A DNA stretch of 64,000 nt from Pseudoips prasinana (GCA_951640165.1 OX621254.1:25828001-25892000), one strand, 5' to 3'. Counted from the first letter of the stretch, positions 11,249 to 21,480 are shown. Notes: generated by a model from the sequence alone, not told the origin. Numbers and translations: made by a program.

Positions 11249-11905
11249 TGTCCTCCTAGCCGAATTTCGGCCAGTCTCAATATAGGTTAGCCACTGCCAA
11301 ATGCCTCTGTACAAATGGACGTAGTTTAATGTAAAAAATAAATATATTTATTCATTCTTGTACTTCACCGCTGTTAAGGAAATCACGAACAAATTGGTCG
11401 AGCTAAATATGCACCTCACTGGAATGCGAGATCCCTAAACATCAGTGCCATGTGCGAATTAAACTCAACCGATTGAGTTCAATTATAATAAATGTATTTG
11501 GTAAAACCCTAATAATAGTTAGGATATTTCTTTATTACTGAAACATAAAAAGCGGCTGAATTCATTACTTGAAATTTTGCATTCCAAATTGCAAGTAAAC
11601 CTATTTTGTTAGGCCATATTATAGTGCACAAGTGTGTGCGCAAACACAGGAGCACTTTCTATTCCATCACTCTCATGATCCGATGGGACGCCTAGCGACA
11701 CGGCCGGAAAGAGGACAGGTACAGGACCGTCGGCTTTACGTGCTCTACGAGGCACGGGGGTATAATACCGTCAACTACCAGGGTTTGAGCTGATGCTGTG
11801 AAACATTTCTTTTACAGAAAATCACTTTTGGCCCGACGCGGGATTTGAACCCAAGAACTCGTTTTCTGCGGATGAACACGCTACCGCTAGACCAACAAGG
11901 CAAGG
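11249..11905 (-). mobile_element. SINE-B interrupted by a ~310-bp insertion
   Basis: The SINE 3' end lies at 11249-11290 (cctagccgaatttcggccag). It resumes at about 11608 with tattatagtgcacaagtgtg and runs to the tRNA-like head at 11840-11903 (ctaccgctagaccaac, gggatttgaaccc on +). The intervening 11291-11607 stretch has no known family. Confidence 0.75.
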
Positions 11906-12105
11906 TATGACATAAATAGTTAGGTAACTTTAGGAGCCGTGAAAATAAAAAAATTAAACAGAAATCAGTTTGTGATAAATTTTAAAATATTGTTTTGGAT
12001 CGCTATACAAAATACCTCAGCTGGTCGTTATTCTTGTATTGGAAGTGAATATTCATATTTGTGTATTTTTCATGTTGATATTTTGTTACACGTTGTACAG
12101 TTCAT
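11906..12105. other. No gene recognised
   Basis: A 72-codon open frame at 11939-12157 runs into the retroposon below and has no domain. Confidence 0.4.
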
Positions 12106-12119
12106 AGGTAGATTAAGCT

Positions 12120-12272
12120 TAATGGAGCACCGGAGCAGCTTTCCCGCGCTACCCTAGTAGGCGCAAAGAGAAGTCCACGACAGCTTAGGTTTAGTCAATG
12201 TAAGTCTGACATACCCACACGCAGACACCTTTTGCGAATGGCATGCGTAGCCATTCCTCCCGCCTAATAAAA
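12120..12272 (+). mobile_element. 153-bp retroposon with 14-bp target duplication
   Basis: It is flanked by two copies of aggtagattaagct (12106-12119 and 12273-12286). The insert runs from taatggagcaccggagc to cgcctaataaaaa. A long target duplication and an A-rich 3' end are the marks of LINE-mediated insertion. No tRNA-like boxes recognised; family unknown. Confidence 0.8.
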
Positions 12273-12429
12273 AGGTAGATTAAGCTCCTTAAGTTACGTC
12301 CACTATTTATGTTATATCTTGTATATTGCAAAGAAGAGTCATAACCCCTTTTAATAAGAATCGCTGAACGCAGTAAAACAATGCTTTACAGTGCAAAACC
12401 TTCATGAAGCGAGCCTATTCTTTTTTTAA

Positions 12430-12545
12430 AGGCCGGCAACGCACTTGCGTTGAGTTGGCGTTGAGTGTCCATGAGTGGCAGTGATCACTTACCATCAGGT
12501 GCACCACTTGCTTGTTTGCCTTGTCGCTATATTTTTTTTTTATAA
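12430..12545 (+). mobile_element. Rep6 retroposon 3' part
   Basis: It contains aaggccggcaacgcacttgc, gagtgtccatgagtggc and atcaggtgcaccacttgc, and ends in a T-rich tail. The motif set is common in lepidopteran genomes; the element class is uncertain. Confidence 0.6.
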
Positions 12546-13149
12546 ATATCTCATTAAGAGTAGGTACCCTGTACCACACAGGATGGTTACTGTGCCTGCT
12601 TAGAGTTGTGCAAGCCAGGTGGCATCGCGGGTGGTACAGTTCCGCGTATTATGTATGTTAGCACATAAGTTACAAGTTAATTTGTGGGAAATGATTTGAA
12701 TGTAAGATTAATATTAAACGAGCATCTCACTTTGTTCGGACGTATTCTTTTATTTTTCATATAACTTTGAAACTTGACTTTTTAAAAAGCTATTAGAACC
12801 ACGACACAACATTTATCAAAGGAGTAAATAAAATTTTAAGACGGAATAATATTCTCGACCATTTTCTACCGTTATTTGGCAAGAGATTTTCGTAGGATTA
12901 GTTAGTAGAGATTGTGTTTTTGTTTGATCTACATATGTTATCTCTAGTATAGCATACGCGATATAGACATATTGTGAAGCTTACTATTAAGCAACCTAGA
13001 AATAAGACCTTTCATGCCCACAGTTAGACAATAAATCAACTTTATCTTAAGTTATAAGCTTGTTAGTTTAGAAACACTTAATAACAAGAATAGTTGTTCG
13101 TTCTGGGGAATATAAATATTAAGGAATATAATTTGTATGTTTTACTATA
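12546..13149. other. No gene recognised
   Basis: AT-rich. The GC patch at 12600-12650 (gtggcatcgcgggtgg) is unassigned. Confidence 0.4.
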
Positions 13150-13215
13150 TTCTGCTGAGTTTGTTTTTCTGAGTCTTCTCAACTGTAGTGCATTCAACGT
13201 CGTTATACACACAAG
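13150..13215 (+). mobile_element. Rep1 fragment, diverged
   Basis: It has gctgagtttgtttttctgag and tcttctcaactgtagtgca, matching the middle of Rep1. Confidence 0.5.
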
Positions 13216-13384
13216 TTCCGGTATAGTAATACTATTTATCTTTTGCTCAATATGAAGATAAACAAACAGACACGTCGATATGAAATAGTAAGGTAAATGG
13301 CCAAGCAGTTCACAACACAAGCTTTAACCATTCTCGTGTCTCTTAAAAATCACAATTTATAAAAATATTGCGAGTACTAATAAT

Positions 13385-13500
13385 GTCATGCTGCCACTGC
13401 TGGGGCAAAGGGAATCCAAAAGATATCCACAATTTATACTGTCTATAATTTGAAAGAATATGCCATATTCGCCACGCTTGGCAGACGGGTTGGTGATCGC
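13385..13500 (+). repeat. Rep3 fragment
   Basis: Reads catgctgccactgctgggg, then gccacgcttggcagacggg, then gttggtgatcgcagtt, in the Rep3 order. Confidence 0.65.
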
Positions 13501-14165
13501 AGTTAATTATTTAATGTCCTCCCGACCGCATTTCGGCCACGGCGGCCAGTCTCAATGGAGACTAGCCAATTAATTGCTCAGGATATTATACACATATCAC
13601 AAGTGTGTGCGCAAACACATGGGCACTTTTCTATTCCATCACTTTCATGATCCAGTGGGACAACTAGCGACACATTCGGAAAGAGGTCACGTACGGGACC
13701 GACGGCTTTACGTGTGCGGGGGTGTAATACCGCCAATAATTTTATTTTACGGAAAATCCCAAAATCGCTTTTTGGGTCAACCCAGGACCTATAAAAATAA
13801 AAAAGAAACAAAAATCAAAATCATTTATTATTTCATTACATTTTGGGTACTTATTACAAGTTCACAGGTAATAAAATAAGTTTCACCAAAAGCTGCCTGA
13901 CAAACCGTTTGAAACATACAATCGTAACATAACACAATACCAAAATAAACCACTACAGAATCTAAAAAAAAACAGTCAACATTTATTACATGCTTAATAA
14001 TTACAATATGTCAATATTTTTTTTGTTTTCCAAATGTCAATAAAAAATTTAGAGAAAATGTCAAACGTTGTTGTATTTAAATGTCAATAAATAAATTAAA
14101 ATACATAAAATTTACGGTTATATGATTTACGGTTGAACACGTTACCGCTAGACCAACGTGGCAGT
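13501..14165 (-). mobile_element. SINE-B interrupted by a retroelement 3' end
   Basis: The SINE-B 3' end and body occupy 13501-13792 (cgaccgcatttcggccacgg, cacaagtgtgtgcgcaaac, acgggaccgacggctttacg). The tRNA-like head is at about 14120-14165 (gttaccgctagaccaacg). Between them, 13793-14119 is AT-rich, begins with a T/A-rich tail on the minus strand and resembles a LINE 3' end. Confidence 0.7.
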
Positions 14166-14599
14166 CGCCATCGCAGTATGATGATCATAGAATTCAAAAG
14201 GATGTTGCTACCAGTTCTCTGGAATATATACCACGCCCTACACGTGATGTGATGGGTTGGCGATATTCTTCTTGGCGGTCAACCACACAGAAAATGTGTA
14301 ATAATAATGTAATCTGATTTCAAACTCGTTTCATAACCTACAAACTTTTCTATTCCCCACCGTTCACCAAACAAATCTGTTATTTCAAATTCAATTCTGA
14401 GAATAATGAATTTAAAACATATAACGGTTTGATACCCAAAACGAAAAACATAAGATTTTAATTTACGTTATGTATAATTGCAACTCCGTCCGAATATTAT
14501 TCATCTTGACTAAATTGGCTGAACGAATGTAATAAAAAAATAAAAAAATCAGTAATTAATAACCTTCATCTGTTTGAAGCTGATCACGATCACGATGAC
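14166..14599. other. No gene recognised; a Rep3 tail near 14215-14285
   Basis: gatgtgatgggttggcgata and tcttggcggtcaaccac resemble the 3' end of Rep3. The rest is AT-rich and unassigned. Confidence 0.4.
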
Positions 14600-14672
14600 C
14601 GGGGAATTCGGCGGTAGCTCCCCAGTGCGGCTTGAACAACTCTGACACTAGGGTAACCACTGCCCATATTAT
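14600..14672 (-). repeat. Rep2 fragment
   Basis: The minus strand reads atgggcagtggttaccctag, then tgtcagagttgttcaagcc, the 5' part of Rep2 as at 54785. Confidence 0.65.
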
Positions 14673-14864
14673 AAGTAAGATTGTAAGTAGTGCGAGACTG
14701 AATATATGTAATGTACGATACTGACAGTTTAAAAAAAACGAAATTAAACAACTTCATTCATCATCATCATCATGTCAGCCAAAGTACGTCCACGCAAGAC
14801 AAAAGCCTCCCCAAAGAATGGGGGATATGCCATAATCGCCAAGCTTGACAGACGGGTTGACGAC

Positions 14865-14968
14865 TGTAACATATTGTATATTTTATATAGGACGGTAGTT
14901 GTTGAAAAAGCTACCCGTGGCTAGGGAAATAAATCAGTCGTTGCCTAGCAAGCTGTTGTTTCATTTCA
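14865..14968 (+). mobile_element. Short LTR, 5' LTR of a Ty3/Gypsy-like element
   Basis: It starts tgtaacatattg and ends tttcatttca (TG...CA) and holds an aataaa at about 14930. It is 104 bp long. The tggtgtcagcggtggg directly after it looks like a primer-binding site. LTRs this short are known in the mag lineage of insect Ty3/Gypsy elements; that assignment is inference. Confidence 0.65.
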
Positions 14969-14986
14969 TGGTGTCAGCGGTGGGAT
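14969..14986 (+). promoter_or_regulatory. Candidate primer-binding site
   Basis: tggtgtcagcggtgggat lies immediately 3' of the LTR CA end, where a minus-strand primer tRNA would anneal. Position and the leading TGG are the evidence; the tRNA is not identified. Confidence 0.5.
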
Positions 14987-15062
14987 ATTTTAATAGTAAT
15001 ACCGCAGTTAAAACAAGTTTTTGCAAATAAATCAACCGTATCATATTGGTGTGCTACGTGGT

Positions 15063-15338
15063 GATTAAAAGTTTGTCACACTGGAGCACGCGAGACCACC
15101 GCCAGAGTTGGTACTAGAGGGCGGGCCCGCATGCCGTGCGGAGGCATGGCGGAAGTGGCAGAAGTAGTTTACTATTTTTCTCAAAGCCTCAGGAGTGCAT
15201 AAAGAAACGTTGGACGTCCAGGCCAGCTTGCTGCTTAACCTAATTGGTCCCGAGGGCAACGATATTTATTCAACGTTTAAGTTTATCAAGACGGAAGAAA
15301 AGGATGATGTCCAGGCAATTATAACCAATCGATCAGAG
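15063..15338 (+). pseudogene. Truncated gag of a Ty3/Gypsy-like LTR retrotransposon
   Basis: In one frame the sequence reads LEHARPPPELVLEGGPACRA, then EAWRKWQK, a TAG stop at 15165-15167, then FTIFLKASGVHKETLDVQ and LLLNLIGPEGNDIYSTF. The W..W..F.(I/F)(Y/F)..A.G followed by a Q...LL..IGPE.(L/N)DIY.TF pattern matches the start of Gag in insect Ty3/Gypsy elements, the capsid precursor that packages the RNA. The reading frame carries that premature stop and is cut off at about 15338, where Rep3 sequence resumes. No ATG is found at the expected start. It sits just after a short LTR and a primer-binding-site candidate, so LTR, leader and gag are in their normal order. No pol remains. Confidence 0.7.
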
Positions 15339-15530
15339 TTCGATGGTCATAGTTCACAGAAAAACGCTGCTGCCCATTCTCTGGTAGGTATTCCCTCGGA
15401 CGATTTCTACGCCCCCCGCGGGATGAGATGGGGTGATGATATTCTATGCCGTCACCATACAGCAAGCCATCACCACACAGTAAAGCTATCACCACACAAC
15501 AACTATAATAATAATAATAATAATAATAGT

Positions 15531-15772
15531 GTAACAGTGTCACACAGATCAACCTATCCCCAAACTAAGCAAAGCTTGTACTTTGGGTACCAGGCGACGA
15601 TATACATACTTATATACATAGATAAATACTTATATACATAGAAAACATCCATGAATCAGAAACAAATATTCGTGCTCATCACACAAATATTTTTGCACTT
15701 ACCGGGATTCGAACCCAGGACCACCAGCTTCGTAGGCAGGAGCACTACCAACTAGGCTACGGTGACCGTCAT
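15531..15772 (-). mobile_element. SINE-A, near full length
   Basis: The tRNA-like head (15710-15770 on +: gattcgaacccagg, ccaactaggctacggtgacc) has A and B boxes in reverse. The tail ends in (ATT)n on the minus strand. It is slightly more diverged than the other SINE-A copies (ctttgggtaccag at 15581). Confidence 0.85.
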
Positions 15773-15943
15773 ACTATGACTACATTAACTTCATTACAAC
15801 AACCAATTTTAACAACACGAAGAAAAAAATCCGAAGTACCTACCTTGAACCGCCAAGCATGTATGAGGAATATAATGCCAATCGGCGTCTACAATAAAAG
15901 TTGAAGTTGATTTTGTGATTTTATATAAATTAAATAAAAATAA

Positions 15944-16357
15944 AAAAGATTTTTATTCACGTAGACTTTAATAAAGCGCTTGTAAATAGTCAGAACATGT
16001 TTGTAGTAATATAGTTGTATACATTATTATTTCTAGTAACATAGATATTTAGGTACACATTGTATTGATTGTATGAAAACATTTATAAAATTTATTTTTA
16101 ATACCTATGATATTTAGCTAGCTCGTATCAAGTTATTATCAAGAGATTATGTTTAAGTTTAATGATGTTTAAGGGCGGCTTGCACGAAATTTCGTTTAAA
16201 TATATCTTAAACTAATTATCTAGTTTAAGTCTAATATTTTTACTACATATTGTCAATGGTTCTGTCTATATTAAGGTATTATTATTATGACGGACCATGT
16301 GTTAATAACGACGGTCGCGCTTTAATGCTACCACCGGATCCAATGCGCCCCGCATAT
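15944..16357 (-). mobile_element. Rep1 copy with a ~50-bp internal insert
   Basis: Same series of blocks as 42148-42628, in reverse. An extra segment around 16158-16205 containing aagggcggcttgcacg is flanked by repeated gtttaa/ttaaac pieces. Confidence 0.75.
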
Positions 16358-16535
16358 TAGTATTAAATCAGTTAAAATACGTAGCTTCAGGGTTATGGAT
16401 GAACTGGCCTGTTGGTTAGTGGTTAGTGACCCTGACAGCAAAGCCAGAGGTTGTCAGTTCGATTCCCACCCAGGACCAATCTTTATGCGATGAGCATGAT
16501 TATTTATCCTGTGTCTAGGTGTAATTTATCTATAA

Positions 16536-17197
16536 CTAGCTTTTGCCCGCGACTTTGTCCGTGGTAACCAAAATGGTTAAAACGTATAAATGAAGATCAT
16601 AATATTTATAAAGTAGGAAATAATAATAATATCTAGGAACAATGTCACACAGATCATCCTAGCCCCAAACTAAGCAAAGCTTGTACTATGGGTACCAGGC
16701 GACGATATACATACTTATATAGATAGATAAATACTTATATACATAGAAAACATCCATGACTCAGAAACAAATATTCGTGCTCATCACACAAATATTTGCA
16801 CTTACCGGGATTCGAACCCAGGACCACCAGCTTCGTAGGCAGGAGCACTACCAACTAGGCTACGGTGACCGTAGGAAACTGACTGGCTTACTGTTAGATA
16901 CACTGGCTAATAGATCAATCTTTGTTTTATCATTTCAGGAGTTGAATCCAATTAAATCTTTTAATGAATATAAATATCCGAAGTGTGAAATTGATTAGAC
17001 CAAGAAAACGCGTCGTTCGCCACAAACTTTGTAACACCTATTCACCCACTTAGGGGTTGAAATTTCAAAAATTATTTCTTAGTGCCTCACTTAATGAATA
17101 TTTGTGCTAAATTTCATGGTTCTACACCCAGCAGTTTCAGCTGTGCGTTGATCGATAAGTCAGTGATTTTCTGCTTTTATATTGATATGTATATAGA
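16536..17197 (-). mobile_element. Helitron, family 3, interrupted by SINE-A
   Basis: The minus-strand 3' end reads aagtcgcgggcaaaagCTAG, followed by T. The 5' end TCTATATACATATC is preceded by A. Helitron-style A/T insertion inside SINE-A2. The body after the SINE has cacccacttaggggttgaa and gataagtcagtgattttc. No protein coding. Confidence 0.8.
16621..16878 (-). mobile_element. SINE-A, full length
   Basis: Nearly identical to the copies at 21225, 28520 and 63082. It has the tRNA-like head at 16805-16872 and the att-rich end at 16621-16635. It inserted into the Helitron, so it is the youngest layer of the nest. Confidence 0.9.
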
Positions 17198-17335
17198 TAA
17201 AGTATTTAGAATTATATAAGTATTGTTTATCTGTTGTCTTGTTGCTATAGTACAGACTCATCCTATTTTGGGATCAGATGGGTATGTGTCAGTTGCCCCA
17301 GATATAGTTATGTATAATACAATAATGGTTTTAGG

Positions 17336-17557
17336 ATGCTGTTGGGGTTGCCTCGTTATTGCAGTGCGTCAGGTATGTTTGCTAAGGCTAGCACAGACTG
17401 CTTTAGGGCTATAGTGCGGAAAAGAGTGGCCTCCCTGATGCGGCGCGTGCGTGACAGCAACAACAGCCTTCTGAATACCAGATTGGAAAGGGTTGATTGT
17501 CCGGTTGTGCGGCACTGGAATACCGTAGGTACATGGATCTGGAGGGGTCCTCTTTAA
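17336..17557 (+). pseudogene. Non-LTR reverse transcriptase C-terminal remnant
   Basis: 73 codons reading LPRYCSASGMFAKASTDCF, then AIVRKRVASLMRRVR, LLNTRLERVDCPVVRHW and a stop. It is homologous to 6490-6674, with the same order of motifs. This is the tail of a LINE polyprotein after the reverse transcriptase; the core domains are missing because of 5' truncation. The frame is open here, unlike the internal rearrangement seen at 6490. The non-coding part to 17705 has ctaacatagttataagttt and ends in aataaatgaataat repeats. It lies directly downstream of the nested SINE/Helitron block. Clade unassigned. Confidence 0.65.
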
Positions 17558-17705
17558 TGTAAAATAGTGCGCATGTAATATTGTTATTTTGTTATATTTG
17601 TAATGTTGACATTTAATATTGATATACTAACATAGTTATAAGTTTGATTTACTAACAATATATGGAATTTTTATTAATCCGAAATAAATGAATAATAATA
17701 ATACG
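17558..17705 (+). mobile_element. 3' UTR of the LINE remnant
   Basis: It ends with ccgaaataaatgaataataa. The block ctaacatagttataagttt is shared with 6735-6765. Confidence 0.6.
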
Positions 17706-17731
17706 ACTCGCATTTTGCCAATTATCACACT

Positions 17732-17918
17732 TCCCACTAATATTAGGTATAAAGGTGAAAATTTGTGAGTGTGTGTGTGTATGTTTGTTACTTCTACACA
17801 TTTAAACGGCTGGAGTGATTTTAACATAATTTGGTATTGAGTTAGCTGACACCCTGGATTAACACATAGGCTATAATTTGTAAAGTTTAACGCGGGTATA
17901 ACCGCGGGGCACAGCTAG
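17732..17918 (+). mobile_element. Helitron, family 1
   Basis: It starts tcccactaatatta and ends cgcggggcacagCTAG followed by T. A short hairpin-forming cgcgggtataaccgcg lies just before the end. Body: ctggagtgattttaaca and agctgacaccctggatta. Confidence 0.9.
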
Positions 17919-19017
17919 TTGTGTTATATATATCGGCTGTAAACCAATAAATTCATGAACAACTTTTCTCAGTATAAAATACTCTTAACCTCCATGTAAG
18001 TTCCAATTTCATGCCTTAATCCATAAATATACCGTCCGTAATGTACTGTCTGCGAGTAATAAGGATATTCGAAGTAAAAGTTACTCATAAAATAGACTTT
18101 TAATGGAGTTTGGAATCTACATATTGAGTTAAACAAGAAAAATACTGAGTTATATCATCTCAAGAGAGTTGCCGCGAAGTGAAATTAGTTTTGCGGCTCC
18201 ACGATGACGGGGCTTTTGCCTTTACATGTTGAAAGATACGGTAAGAATAATTGTGTCGTTTATAGCGGCCCCAATCTTAACAGGGAAACGTATGGTGCAG
18301 TGGAATATATGGATAATAATAATGGTGCATATGAAACTTTACACTGGCTGCGTATGTGCTAAAGCTATTGCGTGGTGAGGCACAATATCCAGGGGTTCTG
18401 CGTCACCTTAGACTACAGGTAACCGACTACTTTTACGTATGGAAACGGCCTCTAAATGGAATTAGCAGAGCATTCCACCGTAGTTGCTTGGACCGTAAAA
18501 GTATCATAGTGCACCAGAATTATCAGCTTTAGATTTACTGATGACCTCAGAGATTTTAAATGTGAATCACGTAGGAATTCAAATAGTTCCTTAAGAAAGT
18601 GGGGACTAGCGATATTGAACAGAATATTGTAAATTAGGGATAGAATGTGAATATTCCGGTGAATTCTTATGAGCTACTAGAGTTTTGTGCTAAATTCTGA
18701 TTTTGCCGTACAATTTTTTAATTTATAGTCTGTGGATTAAATTTATGAGTAAGTAGTATATTATTTAAGATGTAGATATATATTATCTGTATTTCGTTCT
18801 TAATCGTATGGGCAGTTGATAACTTAGTTTCAGAGTTGTTCAAGGCACACAGTTGGCCTTAATGAATGGAACAAATGGTAAATGGAACCAACAGCTTAAT
18901 GTTCATATAGCACGGATACGCTTAAAAATTAAACCTCTTTAACGGTTAACCTTCTCCAAACGGACCGCGTCACTTGATGCTTTACCTCGTCGATCACTTA
19001 CGGAACCGTGACTGAAT
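17919..19017. other. No gene recognised; possible old Rep2 pieces
   Basis: Around 18810-18850 (gggcagttgataacttag, cagagttgttcaagg) and 18963-19012 (cctcgtcgatcacttacgg) there are faint Rep2-like phrases. The rest, including a GC-richer stretch at 18180-18480, is unassigned. Confidence 0.4.
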
Positions 19018-19378
19018 GTGTTATTTTCTATGATTTCAATATAAATAGCAGACTACAGTATATAAAAAACTAGCGGCCCGGTACGTGCTTCGCTACGCTT
19101 TTAAGTATTAGTACAAATTGTTTGTATATGGGAGTATAGACGGATGGTGATTTTACACTTATTCAAGACATTTTTAAATTTTCTCTACGTACAAACTTTC
19201 CCTGGACTTCCACGAATAATTCAAGATCAAAATTAGCCAAATCGGTAAAGGCGTTGTTGAGTTATAACATTACAACGAAAAGTGGCATTGATTTTTATAT
19301 ATATAGATAAGGCTGCAATTAAATAACAGTGTAAACATGTAATTATTCTTAGTGTCATATTTAGTGATGCTAATAATA
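19018..19378. repeat. Local duplication, copy 1
   Basis: Phrases ttctatgatttcaatataaa (19027) and ataacagtgtaaacatg (19322) recur about 640 bases downstream as ttctatgattccaatattaa (19661) and ataacagtgtaaacatgg (19968). Copy 1 carries a Helitron; copy 2 does not. Confidence 0.75.
19070..19307 (-). mobile_element. Helitron, family 2
   Basis: CTAGcggcccggtacgtgc at its 3' end and TCTATATATATA at its 5' end on the minus strand, inserted between A and T. The duplicated copy at 19661-19730 lacks it. Confidence 0.9.
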
Positions 19379-19652
19379 CATAATTCACACACGGCCATCT
19401 AATCCCAAACTAAGCAGAGCTTGTACCATGGAAACCAGATATCTGATATACTACATAAACTACTTTTCTTCTGTAAAAACATACTTATATAGATAATTAC
19501 ACCCAGACTACGTAAGTACTCTTTATTCTGTGCCCAGACTCAAGATAAGCAGACATGTTCATGCACACAGATATATTCTGTTCTGGGTGAAAATCGAACC
19601 CACGACCTCCGGCGTGAAAGGCAAGTATCGACCACCAACAATACGGGACGGT
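19379..19652 (-). mobile_element. SINE-A2
   Basis: The tail cacacggccatctaatccc (on +) is at the left and the tRNA-like head aatcgaacccacgacctcc at 19590-19608. Confidence 0.85.
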
Positions 19653-19654
19653 GT

Positions 19655-20030
19655 TGTAATATCTTCTATGATTCCAATATTAATAGCAGGCTTACAGCAT
19701 TTACGTAAATTACGCGGTAGTCATTAAATAACAGTCATCATGTCAACCAATGTACGTCCACTGCTGGACAAAAGCATCCCCAAAGAATCGGGGGATATGC
19801 CGTAATCACCCCGCTTGGCAGACGGTTTGGCGATCGCAGTTTGATGGTCATTTTCACAGAAAAACGCTGCTGCCCGTTCTCTGGTAGGTATTCCCTCGTA
19901 ATATTTCTACGCCCCCCACGGGATGAGATGGGTTGATGATATTCTATGCCGTCACCACTCGGCAAAAAATAACAGTGTAAACATGGTATTATTCTTAGCG
20001 TGTCATTTTTAGTGGTGCTATTAACTGATT
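19655..20030. repeat. Local duplication, copy 2, with Rep3 inserted
   Basis: Copy 2 of the block at 19018. A Rep3 element fills 19737-19965 where copy 1 has none. Confidence 0.75.
19737..19965 (+). repeat. Rep3, near full length
   Basis: It runs from catcatgtcaaccaatgtac, through gtccactgctggacaaaag, cgcttggcagacggtttgg and tttctacgccccccacggg, to gatattctatgccgtcacc. No coding and no clear terminal repeats; class unknown. Confidence 0.75.
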
Positions 20031-20034
20031 CACA

Positions 20035-20382
20035 TCGCACTAATATTATAAAGCTGAAAGTTTGTGAGTGTGTGAGTGTGTTTGTTACTTCTTCACGTCT
20101 AAATGGCAGGAGTGATTTTAATAAAATTTGCGATGGAGTTAGCTGACACCCTGGATTAACATCTATATCTATATATATAAAAATCAATGCTACCTTTCGT
20201 TGTAATGTTATAAATAAACAACGCTTTTACCGATTTGGCTAATTTTGGTCTTGAATTATTCGTGGAAGTCCAGGGAAGGTTTGTACATAGAGAAATTTTT
20301 TTAAAAGTCTTGAAAATGTGTTAAATCAACATTACATACATTTATAAAGGTTAAGGCGGGTAAAACCGCGGGGCACAGCTAG
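20035..20382 (+). mobile_element. Chimeric Helitron: family 1 with a family 2 core
   Basis: The 5' end tcgcactaatattataaag and the body up to ccctggattaac are family 1. From 20162 the sequence is the 5' end and most of family 2 (tctatatctatatatataa, ggaagtccagggaagg), without the family 2 3' end. From about 20340 it returns to the family 1 3' end with cgcggggcacagCTAG. The flanks are A and T. Confidence 0.85.
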
Positions 20383-21224
20383 TCAAAAATAAATTGTATG
20401 CAAAAAACATTGGACAAAAGCAAAATTGTTAGAATCTATGAGTTATACAAAATTTCCTTCTGAAATCCAGATTTTCTTTACACAAAGGACCTTTTTCGGA
20501 AAACTAGACTTTTCTTCACTTCTACAGTTTAGCTCTAACCTTTTGGAAACACTTTGCCTTTATTCTCATAACATTTGACTGGCACGAAAAGTCTCCAGTC
20601 GGATTTTGGGTTAGATTGTCGGCGAGATAAAAATAAATTGGAAAATCCTCTCCGACCCGATTGGATTTGTTCCTGAATTTTTCGAAAGTGTGGTTAAACA
20701 ATGTGTTTGTACCTTTTCTTTTTACTTGGCTTTTAAATGAAACGTAGTGCTACAGACGTTTTATTAACAGAGCGAAGTGCGGTCTCCAAGTTTACTTGGA
20801 TAATTCTGGGTACAGACGAATTAGATCTCAAATACGGTGTCCTTCTATTAACGTCCTCATAGTCAAAAATCGATCAGGGTCGGTCAGTCTCATCGGAGAA
20901 AAGCCATGTACATGGGACATATCAAAATGAATAATTCACGTATTATAATCTCTAGTTTCCTAAAAAAAAACAATAGGTAGGTAGTCATAGTCTTATATAC
21001 TTATTCAGTAAAAAAATACAATTTTGTTTCCTTACCTTGCAGTGCTTGACGTGGCAGTTACTGAGAAACACTCCGAAAAAAAAACTCGGTAGGCAAATAT
21101 AACTACAAATTTAAGCTAAATTCAGAAAGTGTGGTTTCCGGCTTAGAAAAAATAAAAGCGCCACCACATTCCATCCCGTCGTTAAGGGGACTACGGGATT
21201 CACCAGGTAGCCTCATTAATAATA
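20383..21224. other. No gene recognised
   Basis: AT-rich, apparently unique. No domain found in any frame long enough to judge. Confidence 0.4.
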
Positions 21225-21480
21225 ATATAATAATAATAACTGGGGACAATGTCACACAGATCATCCTAGCCCCAAACTAAGCAAAGCTTGTACTATGGGT
21301 ACCAGGCGACGATATACATACTTATTTAGATAGATAAATACTTATATACATAGAAAACATCCATGACTCAGAAACAAATATTCGTGCTCATCACACAAAT
21401 ATTTGCACTTACCGGGATTCGAACCCAGTACCACCAGCTTCGTAGGCAGGATCACTACCAACTAAGCTACGGTGACCGTC
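21225..21480 (-). mobile_element. SINE-A, full length
   Basis: The tail is at the left (cacacagatcatcctagcc on +), the head at 21412-21478, and att repeats lie just before it at 21216-21238. It directly abuts a SINE-B in the opposite orientation. Confidence 0.9.

Larger units (their letters stand above)
14757..15500 (+). repeat. Rep3 copy split by an LTR element fragment
   Basis: The left part 14757-14864 ends gacgggttgacgac. The right part, from about 15341, resumes tcgatggtcatagttcacag and runs to gatattctatgccgtcacc. An uninterrupted copy at 19737-19965 shows these halves are normally contiguous. A SINE-A directly follows. Confidence 0.8.
16402..17318 (+). mobile_element. SINE-A2 split by a Helitron that is itself split by SINE-A
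   Basis: The SINE head is at 16402-16535 (ggcctgttggttagtgg, gttcgattcccaccc). Its tail is at 17198-17318 (ttgctatagtacagac, ttttgggatcagatggg). The 662 bases between are a Helitron holding a SINE-A. The SINE is therefore the oldest layer. Confidence 0.8.

Noticed and set aside
13574..13879. 101-codon open frame on + and 77-codon on -
   Set aside because: Both lie across a SINE-B body and the tail of another element.
19738..20187. 149-codon minus-strand open frame
   Set aside because: It runs through Rep3 and into a Helitron, two unrelated repeats, so it is a chance reading.
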